Shown one piece after another: positions 11,212-21,572 of a stretch of 64,000 nt of DNA. The stretch is from Dermanyssus gallinae (taxonomy: Eukaryota; Arthropoda; Arachnida; Mesostigmata; Dermanyssidae). The stretch is from positions 1-64,000 of the forward strand of contig QVRM01002238.1 of assembly GCA_003439945.1 (NCBI GenBank). Direction: 5' to 3'. The translations under genes were made by a program, and so were the position numbers. The notes beneath the pieces are model-generated. The model saw nothing but the letters and a program-made list of their open reading frames with translations. It searched no databases and was not told the DNA's origin. The first letter of the stretch is position 1; the number at the start of each line of letters is the position of its first letter.

Positions 11212-12207
11212 CTAGAAACGGGTTTTTCGTCCCTTCTTCTGAATCAAATCGTAAACTCGGTCTTTCATGGAGTTAATGAGCTGTTGTAAGTACGAAAGTG
11301 GAATATTAGTCCATGCTTGTTGGACAGCTTCTTTGAGGTCCGACAAATGATTATATTGTCGACCATTTGCGTAAATCTGCTTTACCAAATGTCCCCAAAG
11401 ATTTTCAATAGGATTCAGGTCTGGACTTAATGCCGGTCAGTCAAAAAGTGGCACTCCTTGTTCTTGAAAAAAGGCTATAGTGCTAGCCGAGGTATAAAAC
11501 GTGGCGTTGTCTTGTTGAAAAACTGCGTCAGGTCCCCCAATTCTTCTGAAGTGGGCTTCTAACTGGGAACCGACAATGCGCTGGTACATGTCAGAATTGT
11601 TTCGGCCCACAATCTCGACTAGATCAGACTTCCCATTATATCCAAACGCGCCCCAATATTTCACAGAGCCACCACCGGCCACACGTTTCGAGAACCATTT
11701 AGGTTCCTTCCGTAAGTCGTGCCAATAGTACTGACAGCCGTCAGGGCCATCGAGATTAAATTTCTTTTCATCCGAGTAGACGATGTTTTTCCACTCGTTA
11801 TCCCAAGTTTGGTATCTATGCGAAAATTCACGCCGTGCGACAATGTGCTTCGGTTACAGTTGCGGCATAAGCTTCCTTTTCGCGTATCGCACGTTTTTGT
11901 CAGAACTTAACACTCGGTGCACTGTGGATCGGTGCACTGGCACTCCCAAAGTAGTCCTGATCCTGGAAGAAGACATTTGGTCATGAGTAGCCAACTGTAT
12001 GAGCCTTCGCCGATCTCAAATAGTCAAAACTGGCTTACGCCCACTGTTAGATCTGCACCTTTGGTTCACTCCAGGGTGTAAGAACCTGCTGATGGTGCTC
12101 TTATGCCGTCCTAATCTGGTTGCTATAGCAGTTACTGTATGACCGAGCTCAGCTTATGCCTCAATTCTTGTCTTTTCGTTATCCGAAAGATCCTTTGTAC
12201 GACACAT
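11212..12207 (-). pseudogene. Tc1-like transposase (DD34E) with four in-frame stop codons
   Basis: The family enzyme cuts and pastes the element through an RNase H-like DDE fold after binding the ends with paired-type helix-turn-helix domains. Starting at ATG 12207, a single frame of 331 codons runs to TAG at 11212-11214 with no indel, close to the usual Tc1 length. The N-terminal region has a helix-turn-helix-like segment (TVTAIATRLGRHKSTISRFL, codons 24-43). The catalytic residues are all visible: Asp146 in YSDEKKFNLDG, Asp233 in FQQDNATF and Glu268 in SPDLNPIENLWG, with 34 residues between the last two. Stops fall at codons 18 (12154-12156), 64 (12016-12018), 118 (11854-11856) and 257 (11437-11439). 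The last is TGA where the family has TGG (Trp) just before the third motif. No functional enzyme can be made. Confidence 0.93.
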
Positions 12208-12379
12208 GGTTTAAACATAAGATTCGTCGTTAGTTCGGAACAACGACTAAGCTGTAGAATATTTTGCAGCTATATAACGATTGATTTAGCTAGACAATAT
12301 TCCTGACCTTTGATACCTGGGATCGAATATCAGCTGTAGTATCGACTATCCTTTACAAACAAGAGCTGTGTTGTTAGCA

Positions 12380-12578
12380 TGTTATTGTTGCTTATATTTT
12401 GCAACACTGTTTTTTCACATTTTTTTATTTTTTGTATGAACCGATTTTGAGATTGCAATGAAATCAACACTATAGGCATGTTTCGTCATGTACATCATGC
12501 GCTTAAAATTTCAAGCCATTCAACCAAGCCGAAATTATCGCAAAAAAACAAGAGTTGCTAATTTTTTGCAACACACTT
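12380..12578 (-). repeat. Right IR/DR terminal inverted repeat of the Tc1-like element
   Basis: The inner direct repeat is at 12386-12408 and the outer one at 12555-12578; both are reverse complements of those in the left arm. This arm lacks the TTAT present at about 10999-11003 in the left arm. Confidence 0.93.
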
Positions 12579-12596
12579 TATATATATATATATATG

Positions 12597-13300
12597 TGTG
12601 TGTTAGTCTGCAACATAATATAATGCTGATGATGATCAGGTCGTATCACTGTCATTACCGTTGTTGCTATCCTTGATGGCTGTTGCACTCTGCCATATTG
12701 ACGCCTTCTATTCTCGTACACCGTCGTATACGTAATTTGCCAATACGCTATGACGGCGAGCTTATAGAAATCAAAACAGAGAGCGTACAAATATAGATAC
12801 AAAGAGCAGAATATCTTTCGTCAAATACGACGATGGCGGCAGCAGCAGTAGCTGCTTCTGTTATATACACCGCCAATCTATGCAGCAGGAAGGGGCAAAA
12901 TACAGTAGGAAACTGTGAGGAAGAATCAAATAAAGATACATGAAATCTAATCGAGCTAAGAGCATAGTCAATTGATTGGAAGAGAAAGAGAAATTTAAAA
13001 AAAGAGAGAGAAAGAGAGACACAAGAAAAGAGAGGAAGAGAAAATGTTCATAAAGCAGGGTTGAGCATTGCAGATAAAAATGGCGGAGAGACAGAAGCGC
13101 TAGATGGTTTATCTATTGGCTCATAAACATCGGCGCCAATCGATGACACTTTAAGCAGTGCTTTCTTTTCAAATTTTGTTTCTGCTAGATCCAGAGTCTA
13201 TCTTTGGCGGTAGAGCAAAAGAAATAGAGGTGGATAGAGAGAGAGAGAGATAACAGTGTCCTACGAAGGAATTGATGCTGTTGTAAACGGCGGTATCCGG
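12597..13300. other. Unique sequence with GA-rich stretch
   Basis: No gene recognised. GA-rich DNA at 12975-13045 and a (GA)8 run near 13234-13250. Nothing with splice or domain support. Confidence 0.35.
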
Positions 13301-13423
13301 TCGTCACCGGTAGTCGTCTGTTGGTGTGCATTGGCGGTTATTCGATTTGTCGTTGCGCTTTATTGACCTGAGGTGCTTTGGGGGCAACTTCCAGAAACAC
13401 AAGGATGGCGATACGCGGACAAC

Positions 13424-13488
13424 AACAAACAACAACAACATCAAGAATATCAACAGCAACAGTAACAGCAACAACAACAACAATGATA
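13424..13488 (+). repeat. (AAC)n tract
   Basis: AAC triplets with AGC and ATC variants. Confidence 0.85.
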
Positions 13489-13629
13489 TTATCGTGACTT
13501 GGGCTTGTGCACGACCTACCACCGGTCGATCCACCGACAAACCGATAGATCGGCCTTCCGCCGTCCCTCCTTACACACACATTGTCTAATCGATGTTTCA
13601 CACGATCGATCGTCGATGTCAAGGCAAAT

Positions 13630-13815
13630 GGTGATGATGATGATGACGGTGACGATGATGATGGATGTGATGATGATGATGATCCTGATGATTATGGCGA
13701 TCATGTGCTGCTGATGGTGGTGATGCTGCTGATGATGATGATGATGATGATGATGCTGACGACAACAACAACAACAACTACAACAACAACGACGACGACG
13801 TTGACGACGATGCTG
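13630..13815 (+). repeat. (GAT)n then (AAC)n/(GAC)n array
   Basis: GATGATGATGACGGTGACG-type triplets at 13632-13762 pass directly into AAC then GAC triplets. It reads as Asp or Met on the plus strand and Ile on the minus strand. Confidence 0.9.
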
Positions 13816-13904
13816 ATGGCAGCGATGAAAATTACGAACTCGTTTTTCATCTCTCTTCCTTCAGCAGCTAAATCGTGCTATGGACCCACCGCCGCCGCCG
13901 CCGT

Positions 13905-14034
13905 GGAGGTAGTGGTACTGCTGTTGTTGTTGTCGTCGTCGCCGTTGTTGTTGTCGTCGTCGCCGTTGTTGTTGTTGTTGTCGTCAGGTTGTTGTGGTTG
14001 TTGTCGTCAGGTGGTTGTTGTTGTCGTCAGCTAT
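13905..14034 (+). repeat. GTT/GTC compound minisatellite
   Basis: The block GTTGTTGTTGTCGTCGTCGCC (in variant forms) repeats at 13922-13968, followed by three copies ending in GTCGTCAG at 13978-14030. A triplet array has been reorganised into units of about 24 and 28 bp. Confidence 0.8.
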
Positions 14035-14212
14035 GATACGTCATGATAGGTATCCATGTTAACGTAGCGGCATTATCCCTACGCATTCGCCCGCCCGCCC
14101 GCCTGTTGGCCGGTTTCGGCTGCTGCTGTTGCTGCTGCTGCTGCTGCGCTGGGTAGGTAACATCATTGACGGTGGCCGTGGCGGCATCGCACTTTCTAGT
14201 CGAGGTGTGAAC

Positions 14213-14360
14213 GTCGGGCGGTCTCATCACAGCGGCGGAGCAGCAGCAGCAGCACACCAGCCCAGCACCGCTACCGGCTCCGGCACCACAGCAGCAGCAG
14301 CACCAGCAGTCTACGTACGGGAGCGGCAGCAGTATAACAGCAGCATCGCCACCACGGTCG
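14213..14360 (+). other. CAG/GCA-rich open segment, possibly coding
   Basis: Two plus-strand frames are open here. One reads Ala/His/Ser-rich; the other reads QQQQHTSPAPLPAPAPQQQQ and continues Ser/Gly-rich. Such sequence is typical of disordered parts of arthropod transcription factors, but it is also what GCA repeats give by chance. There is no anchored domain, and the following ATC array ends both frames in repeat. Confidence 0.2.
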
Positions 14361-14850
14361 GCGTCATCATTATCATCATCATCATCATAAGCAGCAGCAT
14401 AGTCATCATCATCATAAGCAGCAACAGCATGGTCATCGTCATCATCAGCATCAGCAGCGGCGTGGTAATGATGACTATGATGAAGTCCATCATCATCGCC
14501 ACCACCACCGCCACCACAATCATCAGCATCACGAGGATGGCCGCCATCATCACCATCATGGCTATGATGACTACGATGAAGTCCATCACCACCACCACCT
14601 CCAGAATCATCATCATCATCGACATGGTGATTGTGATGATGATAATTATCATCATTATGAACATCATCATCATCATCATTATGGCCCACCGCGACTCCAT
14701 CATCTTGATGATCATCATCAGCTTCATCATCATCGCCCCCAGCGACTTCATCATCTTCATGATTATCATCATCAGCCTCATCATCATCATTATCAGCATC
14801 GTCATCATCATCATCATTATCAGCATCGTCATCATGACAACCACGACGAC
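14361..14850 (+). repeat. (ATC)n/(CAT)n array, about 490 bp
   Basis: A long interrupted array dominated by ATC/CATCAT with CGC, GGC and CCACC segments. On the minus strand it yields a 292-codon frame of Asp, His and Asn, and another frame of Met/Ile/Val. Longer units are visible inside it, for example two similar stretches reading CATCATNATGATGACTNYGAT near 14465 and 14560, and two CGACTTCATCATCTTCATGATT-like stretches near 14690 and 14742. Confidence 0.9.
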
Positions 14851-15387
14851 AGCAACGGCAGCAGCAGCAGCAACACTTCGAGTCTTCGACATTCCGCGGA
14901 GTCATCGAAGATCAGCAGCAGCAGCCGCGGTATTGGCGGCGCTTCCTCGGTAATTACAGGCCGACACCTCCGGCAGGCGGCGATGCCGGCGGCGGCGGCG
15001 GATTCGAAGACTTCACCGTCTTCGCCGCTAAGAGCCGTCGTCTTTGCCGAAATCGCTCCACCATTACTACGACAACGACGATGACGACGACGACGACTTC
15101 AACTGCCACCAGCACCGTCATCGACGGCAGGCAATGGCGTTCACGTAGTAACAGCTACGAAAATCGCCCTTTTAGTGAATCCGTCCGTTCGTTCGTCCGT
15201 CGCCCGAGTCGATTCGAGCCTACCCGAGCCGAGCCGACCTTCAAAGGAGCCGACAGCCAACATCGGCGGCAGCAGCAGCAACAACAATCGATCGAGCCGA
15301 CAACGCCGACGACGTATTCTCACACTCACTCTCACCCACTTACGCTTACGCATGCATATATACGTGTACAAAGACGTAAACACACGT

Positions 15388-15419
<32 letters not shown>

Positions 15420-15452
15420 GCATGTACTGTACATGTATACATACCTGCCTAG
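14839..15452 (+). CDS. Candidate coding exon, Gln/Thr/Arg-rich, unrecognised
   Basis: A plus-strand frame stays open from just after a TGA at about 14836 to TAG at 15450-15452. Its middle part (about 14876-15340) ends most codons in G or C, unlike flanking repeats. It begins with an opa-type Gln run, continues with QPRYWRRFLGNYRPTPP near 14916-14966, a Gly run, FEDFTVFAAKSRRLCRNRST, a Thr-rich stretch, then WRSRSNSYENRPFSESV and a second Gln run. The first ATG is at 15081, inside the Thr run, so translation would more naturally enter through an upstream splice. I do not recognise the protein and see no decisive acceptor. The last 60 codons run into a (TA)n array and are not coding. It may instead be a GC-rich non-coding island. 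Confidence 0.3.
15393..15419. repeat. (TA)n array
   Basis: Alternating TA, about 27 bp. Confidence 0.9.
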
Positions 15453-15764
15453 AGATACACACTAAACACGACCGACGACAAACGAACGGACGAATGAATA
15501 CACGATGCACAGCTAGCTAGCTAGCTAGCGAGCCAAGAAGTGAGCAAACGGACAGGCGAAGGAGCGGGCGGGCGGCTGAAGTAGAAGAACAACTACGAGT
15601 GTGAATCGAGTGGACAACATCGTGAGGTGAGGTGAGGTGGTGATGATGGTCGGTATTGGTGTGGTAGGTACGGATGCCGCATGACCGCCGCACCTCAACG
15701 AGATTCGTCGTCATTCGTCACGTTCAACAGACACCACCGGTTCCAGTTGATTCTAGCTGCAGCC

Positions 15765-15990
15765 ATCGTTGTTGTTGCTCGTTGTTGTTCGTTGTTGCTG
15801 CTTGTTGTTGTTGTTGTTGCTGCCGTTGTTGTTGTTGTTGTTGTTGTTGCTGTTGCTCGTTGTTGTTCGTTGTTGTTGCTGCTCGTTGTTGTTGTTGTCG
15901 TCGTCGTTGTTGTTGTTGCTATTCGTTGTTGTTGCTCGTTGTTGTTGTTGTTGTTCGCTGTTGTTGTTCGCTGTTGTTGTTGTCATCGTG
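15765..15990 (+). repeat. (GTT)n array with CGTTGTTGTT units
   Basis: GTT triplets regularly broken by CTC/GCTCGTT, giving repeated blocks of the form GCTCGTTGTTGTTCGTTG. The minus strand reads as Asn/Gln/Thr. Confidence 0.9.
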
Positions 15991-16019
15991 GTGGCGAGTT
16001 GAATTAGTCGGACGCACGA

Positions 16020-17390
16020 AACAGTAACACTTGGCCTACGACGCTGCAAGGTCGTCACCGCCGTCAGCAGCAGCATTGTGGTCATTTCCCCAGCTGGCGG
16101 TGGAGAGCTGGTTGGTGGCAGCGGATCTCTTTCGTTTTCCCAGCCCGCAGCCGTATTATAATAGCCATGGCGCTGTATTAAACTGACACGCCGATCGCTG
16201 TTGGCTAACTGATGAAGGCTAGCTACCTAGATGATGAGGTTCATGAGGATGCTGAAGACGACGGCAATGAGTCCACATCCGTGCCATGCAGTGATGTGAG
16301 AGGCACCCGGTTAGAAACCACCGCCATGTGTGTATCACTATAAGCAAAATTGTTGTTGTTGTTGGTGTTGGTGGTGTTGTTGTTGCTGTTGTCATTATTA
16401 TTACTATTGTTAGTTGCACAATATCATTACGCCTTACAAATGCTCGTACATAGGTGATATTATGCCGAAATATCGTTTATCGACGGCATGTTGCAACAGA
16501 CATGGAGATGCAAACCTGTCAGATGCCACGTTCTCTTTTGCAAGTAGGTAAACAGCACGGTCTTACATTTTAGAGGAGCTGAAACGGGACCGTTTGACTG
16601 CAAAAATTGCAAAAATGTTTGAAACTAATCGGAGCACGAACTGCTGAGATGTTTCGCGAGTTTGTTAACCTTAGTGATCACTGTCACACTTGTAGACCGC
16701 GCTCTGAAAGAACTTCAAATAGTTGAACGAGTGCGTTCCCGCATCAGAAAAAAGTATAGTAGCAAAATTTAACGGCCAAGTTTTATTGATGGAGTATTTT
16801 CGATTGTATCTCAGCGAAATGTCAGTTCTAATAAGAAGAACTTGTTTTAATCGACTCGACAAATGGCCTTAAGTCGGTTGTTCGATCTCCAAAGCGTTAT
16901 TTTGAAATATGTATATATGCTTATACTAAAAGGTCTACGGTTATAGTGCTATAGTCATGGTTGTCGTCTACAGAGGTTCGATCCTTTATGTTCATTACAT
17001 TTTTGTTAAACGCTGCTCATTATCATACAGGGGCATCGGCCATGGAAAAGCCCTAGACATCTTAACATATCCGGCCCTCGGTGCATTGACGATATGCCTC
17101 ACTGCCATTCCAAGACCGTTGGGGGAAAGGATAATACAGAATTAAAACTGCCTGCTTAAAATATGTTTCAAACTTTAGTAGTGGCCCTACACGTATGTCC
17201 CACGGTAGGACTGTCCTAACCAGTAATAGTATATTAAGCCAGTAAATGTTTTTAAAGCCGCTTCAATTTAGCACCAAGAGACAATATTTTTGAAAAACAG
17301 GTCATACAACTGCTAATTTTAGTAGTTCAACAACAGCCACAAACTTACGTTACACTAGGTCAACATGATTAGCCCAATTTTCTCTTTTAG
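16020..17390. other. Mostly unique DNA upstream of the candidate exons
   Basis: From about 16440 repeats become rare. A plus-strand frame at 16957-17145 contains the hydrophobic stretch LDILTYPALGALTICLTAIP after a plausible acceptor (TTATCATACAG at about 17029), but it meets a TAA without a usable donor. It might be a decayed or untranslated exon. A short GTT tract lies at 16350-16390. Confidence 0.35.
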
Positions 17391-17520
17391 GGTGAACAAG
17401 ACCAAGACGAGATGTTCCGATGGGAGTTTGAGAGCAACCACATTTTGAACCAAATCGCGATCAATTGCCTACACGTTTACGCAACAATAACTATCCTCTG
17501 TTTAGGCTTAAAGGCATTGT
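17391..17520 (+). CDS. Candidate internal exon of a membrane protein
   Basis: The polypyrimidine acceptor TTTTCTCTTTTAG ends at 17390, and the exon would run to a donor GTGAGG at 17521 or the overlapping GTGTGAG at 17519. The open frame begins GEQDQDEMFRWEFESNHILN and continues with a hydrophobic segment of about 20 residues (CLHVYATITILCLGLKAL), so it looks like a polar region leading into a membrane helix. Reading past the donor would give a stop after five codons. Using the donor at 17519 keeps phase with the acceptor at 18287. No family is assigned with confidence; the polar-then-helix layout could suit the C-terminal part of an ABCG half-transporter, but this is inference from pattern only. 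Confidence 0.35.
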
Positions 17521-18287
17521 GTGAGGGTGTTTTATGATTTTTTAAGATAACAACAACAACAACAACAACAACATTTAAGAATTAATTATTAGATTTTTGT
17601 AAATTGATCAATTCGTTCAACGCCTCGATGAATGGTCATGGCTCTACCCAAATGTTCACTGGTTGGCAGTAAGTGCGCTATTTCGGTGACAGCTGTCACC
17701 TGGTAACAATTAGCCCGTCATCGTCATCATTGAGCGTGGCTTCCGTCACGTCAATTGCGGTTGTGCGCAGATCGTCGCACAGGTGTGCATCTTAATGGTA
17801 CATTCTTCTTACCCTTCCTTCCTTGTTGATGTTTGTTCACAACCTGTTCGCGTAGAGCTACGTATAAGCGGTCATTTTTAACAAATTTGAAACGCCTTCT
17901 TGTCCTGCGTTAAGCTAGAGCATCCCCAATAATAAGTCTCTACCCCGCTCTGGAACGATACTATAGAGCGAATAGGTTACGGTGGCATTGACTTGCTTTG
18001 TATAGAGCACAGCTGTAGGCTTAATTTCTTAGTTGTTCTGATAGCATGCCATAACACTTAACACTCGCCTAAGGCCCCGAAGGAAAAGATCCGCAGATGA
18101 TTCAGCTTTTAAAACAGTATGCAGAAGCATGTGTCCTTACCTATGTGGCTGACAATTGTGCTTTACAACAAAGCTTGTTTGGTTAAGTTGTGTGCAAGAG
18201 ATTATCGATTACAAGTGGCTGTTATGTCAACGTTGCAGCGAATCTAAGCAGTTTGAATATTAGCCAACATTATTATTATTATCACAG

Positions 18288-18462
18288 GCAGGCGTCAACC
18301 AGTCAAGGCTGGGACCATAATTGGTCGCTGGCGTGGGACGTAACTGTCTTCGTTACGTACGCCGTCGGCTATCGTGCACTAGCCAGCGTCGGCCACATCA
18401 TTCACCTACGGGAGATGCATGAACGCGCCTACACGAGCCTCTTCTTGAGGACCCCGCTGTAA
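18288..18462 (+). CDS. Candidate terminal exon, ABCG-like C-terminal helix
   Basis: It follows a good acceptor (TTATTATTATCACAG ending at 18287) and ends at TAA 18460-18462. Codons favour G or C in the third position throughout, the strongest host coding signal in the window. The peptide contains WDVTVFVTYAVGYRALASVG, then HIIHLREM and a short polar tail. ABCG/white-type half-transporters end with a last membrane helix carrying a YR-L-A pattern and a basic residue soon after, which this resembles; I recall the pattern and have not aligned it. The intron from 17519 would be about 770 bp. A reading frame continues upstream to an ATG at 18190, but that part is low-GC3 and crosses the acceptor. 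A poly(A) signal lies 258 bp downstream. Confidence 0.45.
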
Positions 18463-18602
18463 TGGCGTTCGGCCTCAAGTCACCTGGCGTTTGGGGCAAG
18501 GATGCCCTCAAACTGACGAAAAGCTTGGGAAGAAACTCTTTGAGGCCACAGCAAGAGAGGGCGTTATTGGAACTACAGAGAGGCAACGCCAAGATCATTA
18601 AA

Positions 18603-18604
<2 letters not shown>

Positions 18605-18664
<60 letters not shown>
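18605..18664. repeat. (TA)n array in the putative 3' UTR
   Basis: About 60 bp of alternating TA, 140 bp after the candidate terminal exon. Confidence 0.95.
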
Positions 18665-18669
<5 letters not shown>

Positions 18670-18719
18670 ACAATATAACTATATTGTAGATGTTATATAA
18701 TTAATATATTAGTAATTGT

Positions 18720-18725
18720 AATAAA
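18720..18725 (+). promoter_or_regulatory. Possible polyadenylation signal
   Basis: Canonical AATAAA downstream of the candidate terminal exon ending at 18462. In AT-rich DNA such a hexamer is common, so the support is only positional. Confidence 0.3.
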
Positions 18726-19834
18726 TGTGCATCATAGTAATAGTAAACCCTTGTTTTAAAAAAAATTTCTTAACGAAGATATCGTGCCCAATGCCAGGTG
18801 TGACGCCGTTCTCTTTTATACGCAAGAGTCATGTGAATGGGTTTCTTCAACTCGCTCGCTCGTCCAGCGGTCGCCTCGACATGAATTTGGCTCAGTGTTC
18901 ATCGTAATGCATTTGATAACAACAACAACAACGACTTTCATATGCGTATAGGGCCGTATATGCATACAGACGTGTTAATGGACGCCGTTGTGGTGCTTGG
19001 TGAAGGCAGAGCCAGGACGGGCCAAACGACGAAAACCACGACTTCGGCATATGGCGGCTCCGAATACGATCATACACTATCTGCCGCAGTCCGAAGTTAT
19101 TATCATACACAGCGTCTGAAGAGTCGCCGCCCCTTATCGTGCTCGCTTCTTCCAGCCACTCGAGGTGCATCGTTGGTAGCCTTCAACAAGCATCGCACAT
19201 CGCACCGCTAGAACCGCTACAAAAATAGCATCTGCAGAAGCACCACCACCAGCACCAACAACAACAGCAGTGGTAACAATATTCGAAACATTAGCAGCAA
19301 TACAGCGCATCGTCACTTCGCGGACGCGATACACGACTTCGATCGTCCGGACGACCTTTTCGGACACTTCAAAGATTCGAGATGATGTGAGAGTATGAGC
19401 TGAGGTGCGTCGTCTCGTCTGGCGTTCATCCACCGATCCATCGACCTCGTCACTACTTCGTCAGCTGACGACACGTTCGAGTGTTCGACAAGCGGCTCGA
19501 CAGCAATGGAGAACAGCAACGGAAGAACCGCAGAGGAGAGCTCAATAAATGAGGAAGAGGAAAATGAGAAGGGGAAATAGCAGCAGCAGCAGTACAAGAA
19601 GAAGAAAAGGAAGACGAAGGATAATAAAACAGTAGCAGAAGGCACTATCTGTCGGCATGTTCAAAGCAACCGAAATCTCACGACATGGCACATCGGGGCC
19701 GTCCATACGCATGTCTTCCATATGTCTCTCCGTAGGCCTATCTACACAACGAGAATGTCGCGCCCAGCTTTTTTAATAGGGGGAGTGGGAAAAATTGGCG
19801 AAAATGGTCAAGGAAGACCGTCAACATCAGTATA
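18726..19834. other. Unique sequence, no gene recognised
   Basis: Frames of 60-110 codons occur on both strands but are unconvincing. An AAC tract lies at 18907-18932. A CAG/AAG-rich purine zone lies at 19560-19625. Confidence 0.35.
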
Positions 19835-20037
19835 TACCGAGCAAGATGGCTTAGTGGCAAAGCCTTTGCCTTGCATTCGGGAGGACTGGGTTCGAGACCC
19901 AGACCGGCCACACTTAAATTGGTTTGCATGGTTTCCAATTTAGACAAGGTGAATGACGGAGTGGATTAAAATTAGCCATGACACAAAAAAACCGTACATG
20001 GGCAATAGCCTTACGGAAAATCTTTTTAAAAAATGAT
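19835..20037 (+). mobile_element. SINE family A, copy 1 (tRNA-Gly-like head)
   Basis: The head of about 80 bp has an A box (TGGCTTAGTGGCAAAG, about 19847-19862) and a B box inside a perfect 5-bp T-arm (CTGGG-TTCGAGA-CCCAG, 19887-19903). A 4-bp D-stem GGCT/AGCC is also visible. The run TTGCCTTGCATTCGGGAGGA resembles the anticodon arm of tRNA-Gly, but its stem no longer pairs fully. An unrelated body of about 115 bp follows, ending in an A-rich tail. The nearly identical copy at 36513 continues well past the tRNA end, which identifies it as a SINE and not a tRNA gene. Confidence 0.85.
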
Positions 20038-20689
20038 ATATATATACATTTTTTTTGTCTACGTATATATGTGCACGTACGCTTCTGGAATAACCTCTAG
20101 AGTTGGAAGCGGTCGAGGAAAAGGGGACGTGTGTATGCTGTATATGAATGAAGCATTTTGTATCATGTCCAAGTCGTAGTATGTCTAAGTAGCGGCACAA
20201 TTTAAAGGAAAAGTGTGGTTTTAAGCTCACCAGTGGGCATGTGCTTTTTCACAACGTAACGAACGTGTCTTGAACGCATATCTCTGATAAAATTGGCACT
20301 CAACTTTCAGAAGTGACGGTCGCAGCGTCAACTGCACCAGAATGTGCTTAGAATTAAAACATTAGTTAGATGTGCTTAGAATTAAAACATTCTCAAGGAA
20401 GTCGTTTCTATTTTTAGACTATCCTACAGGCATGGAATGCATTGTGCTGAGGCATATCTTCAATGAGGTTATGTGCCTAGCCGTCGACTCATTGGGTTTC
20501 GTTTTGACTGGTGTTGCAAGCCAATATCGCTGCATCTGCATCGATTCCCGAACGTGACCCGGAATCCTACCCCTAGAGCCACTCAGCCATCAACGGACAG
20601 TCGTATTTATACTATTGGCATAGCTAATAAGCAGAAAAGCGAAGAGCAGTTCCAATGCACACCTAAGACCAGACCTTCCAAAAATGTGA

Positions 20690-20690
<1 letters not shown>
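20038..20690. other. Unique sequence with a 28-bp tandem duplication
   Basis: No gene recognised. At 20343-20390 the unit TGTGCTTAGAATTAAAACAT is present twice, 28 bp apart. A 61-codon plus-strand frame at 20372-20557 is not recognised. Confidence 0.4.

Positions 20691-20692
<2 letters not shown>

Positions 20693-20726
<34 letters not shown>
20693..20726. repeat. (TA)n array
   Basis: Alternating TA, about 34 bp. Confidence 0.95.
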
Positions 20727-20727
<1 letters not shown>

Positions 20728-20973
20728 TCACATAGTGTAAATGTTTGTTAGAAATGTTTTGTCAAATTGCCAACCTAGGACGCTTAGATACAGTTTTAAA
20801 AAATGGTATTCGACAAGTAGATGTTTCAACAGCTTGAGGTGTTAATCAAAACAGTCAGTTATGAAAAAAACTTGAACGTTTATAGTACTGGCATCATGAT
20901 AAGGAGAGTTGCGAAATGAAACGATGATAAACCATAATTTTGTTAGGTCAGGTAACTTGTCGTTGATGTTGTT

Positions 20974-21142
20974 GTGGTCGAACCCGGTAGAGTGGCGCAT
21001 TCGCGTGCGCCTTGCAACCGGAGAAGACACACCGGGTTCGATCCCCGTCCTTGCACACAGTATATGTATGGGGTCAGTCTTACGAACCAATAAGAAAGCA
21101 AACCCGTGGACGTTAAATGTTAGCTGATAGTTAGCCCGAAAC
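20974..21142 (+). mobile_element. SINE family B, copy 3
   Basis: It starts GTGGTCGAACCCGGTAGAGT, with TAGAGTGGCGC as an A-box-like segment. It has a B box GGGTTCGATCCCC (21034-21046) and the family's 3' body (GTGGACGTTAAATGTTAGCT, then TAGTTAGCCCGAAACCG). It is the best-preserved copy of the family and shows the internal part missing from the copy at 8087. Confidence 0.78.
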
Positions 21143-21485
21143 CGTATATGATCTTGTTATGGTTGTAAATCATACCGCTGATGTTTTTGTTGTTAGTGCT
21201 ATTACTGCGGCTTCCATTTCGTAGTAGGTGTGTTGTGACTTTCGTTGATTTTGATACGATTTATTGTACGGTAGTGTTGTCGTTGTCGCCGTCTTTTCGT
21301 TGCTGTCGAATGGCTCCGACAATGGACTATGTTGGTAAAAATAAAACAGCTCAATGTGCAGCTGGACTGCTGTTTGGCCGTCGTTTACTAAAATACAAGT
21401 TTTTTTTTGGACGTCAATTGCACGCTAAAGGAACGCAGAGGTAGATGAAGTACATCGATGGACATTTTGCAGATATCGTTATTTA

Positions 21486-21488
<3 letters not shown>

Positions 21489-21572
<84 letters not shown>
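21489..21572. repeat. Compound (TA)n(GA)n array
   Basis: About 60 bp of TA followed directly by twelve GA units. Confidence 0.95.

Larger units (their letters stand above)
10946..12578 (-). mobile_element. Tc1-like transposon, complete but inactive (1,633 bp)
   Basis: It runs from AAGTGTGTTGC to GCAACACACTT and is flanked on both sides by TA, the target site duplicated by the Tc1/mariner superfamily. The inverted ends are about 200 bp long and each holds two direct repeats, the IR/DR layout known from Tc1-group elements such as Sleeping Beauty. One transposase gene occupies the minus strand and is interrupted by nonsense codons. The element lies inside a (TA)n array. The ends remain very similar (one 4-bp indel and a few substitutions), so a transposase supplied elsewhere might still recognise them. 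Confidence 0.95.

Noticed and set aside
11661..11843. 60-codon minus-strand frame over the Tc1 gene
   Set aside because: Out of frame with the transposase, whose own frame is continuous there.
14027..14905. 292-codon Asp/His-rich minus-strand frame and 193-codon Met/Ile frame
   Set aside because: Both follow from an interrupted (ATC)n array that opens every frame; no independent coding signal.
19835..19912. Functional tRNA-Gly gene
   Set aside because: The anticodon stem does not pair, and a second copy shares a further 115 bp of unrelated body, so it is a SINE head.
20974..21055. Functional tRNA gene with B box GGGTTCGATCCCC
   Set aside because: No full cloverleaf; the conserved 3' body shared with 7884-8075 marks a SINE.
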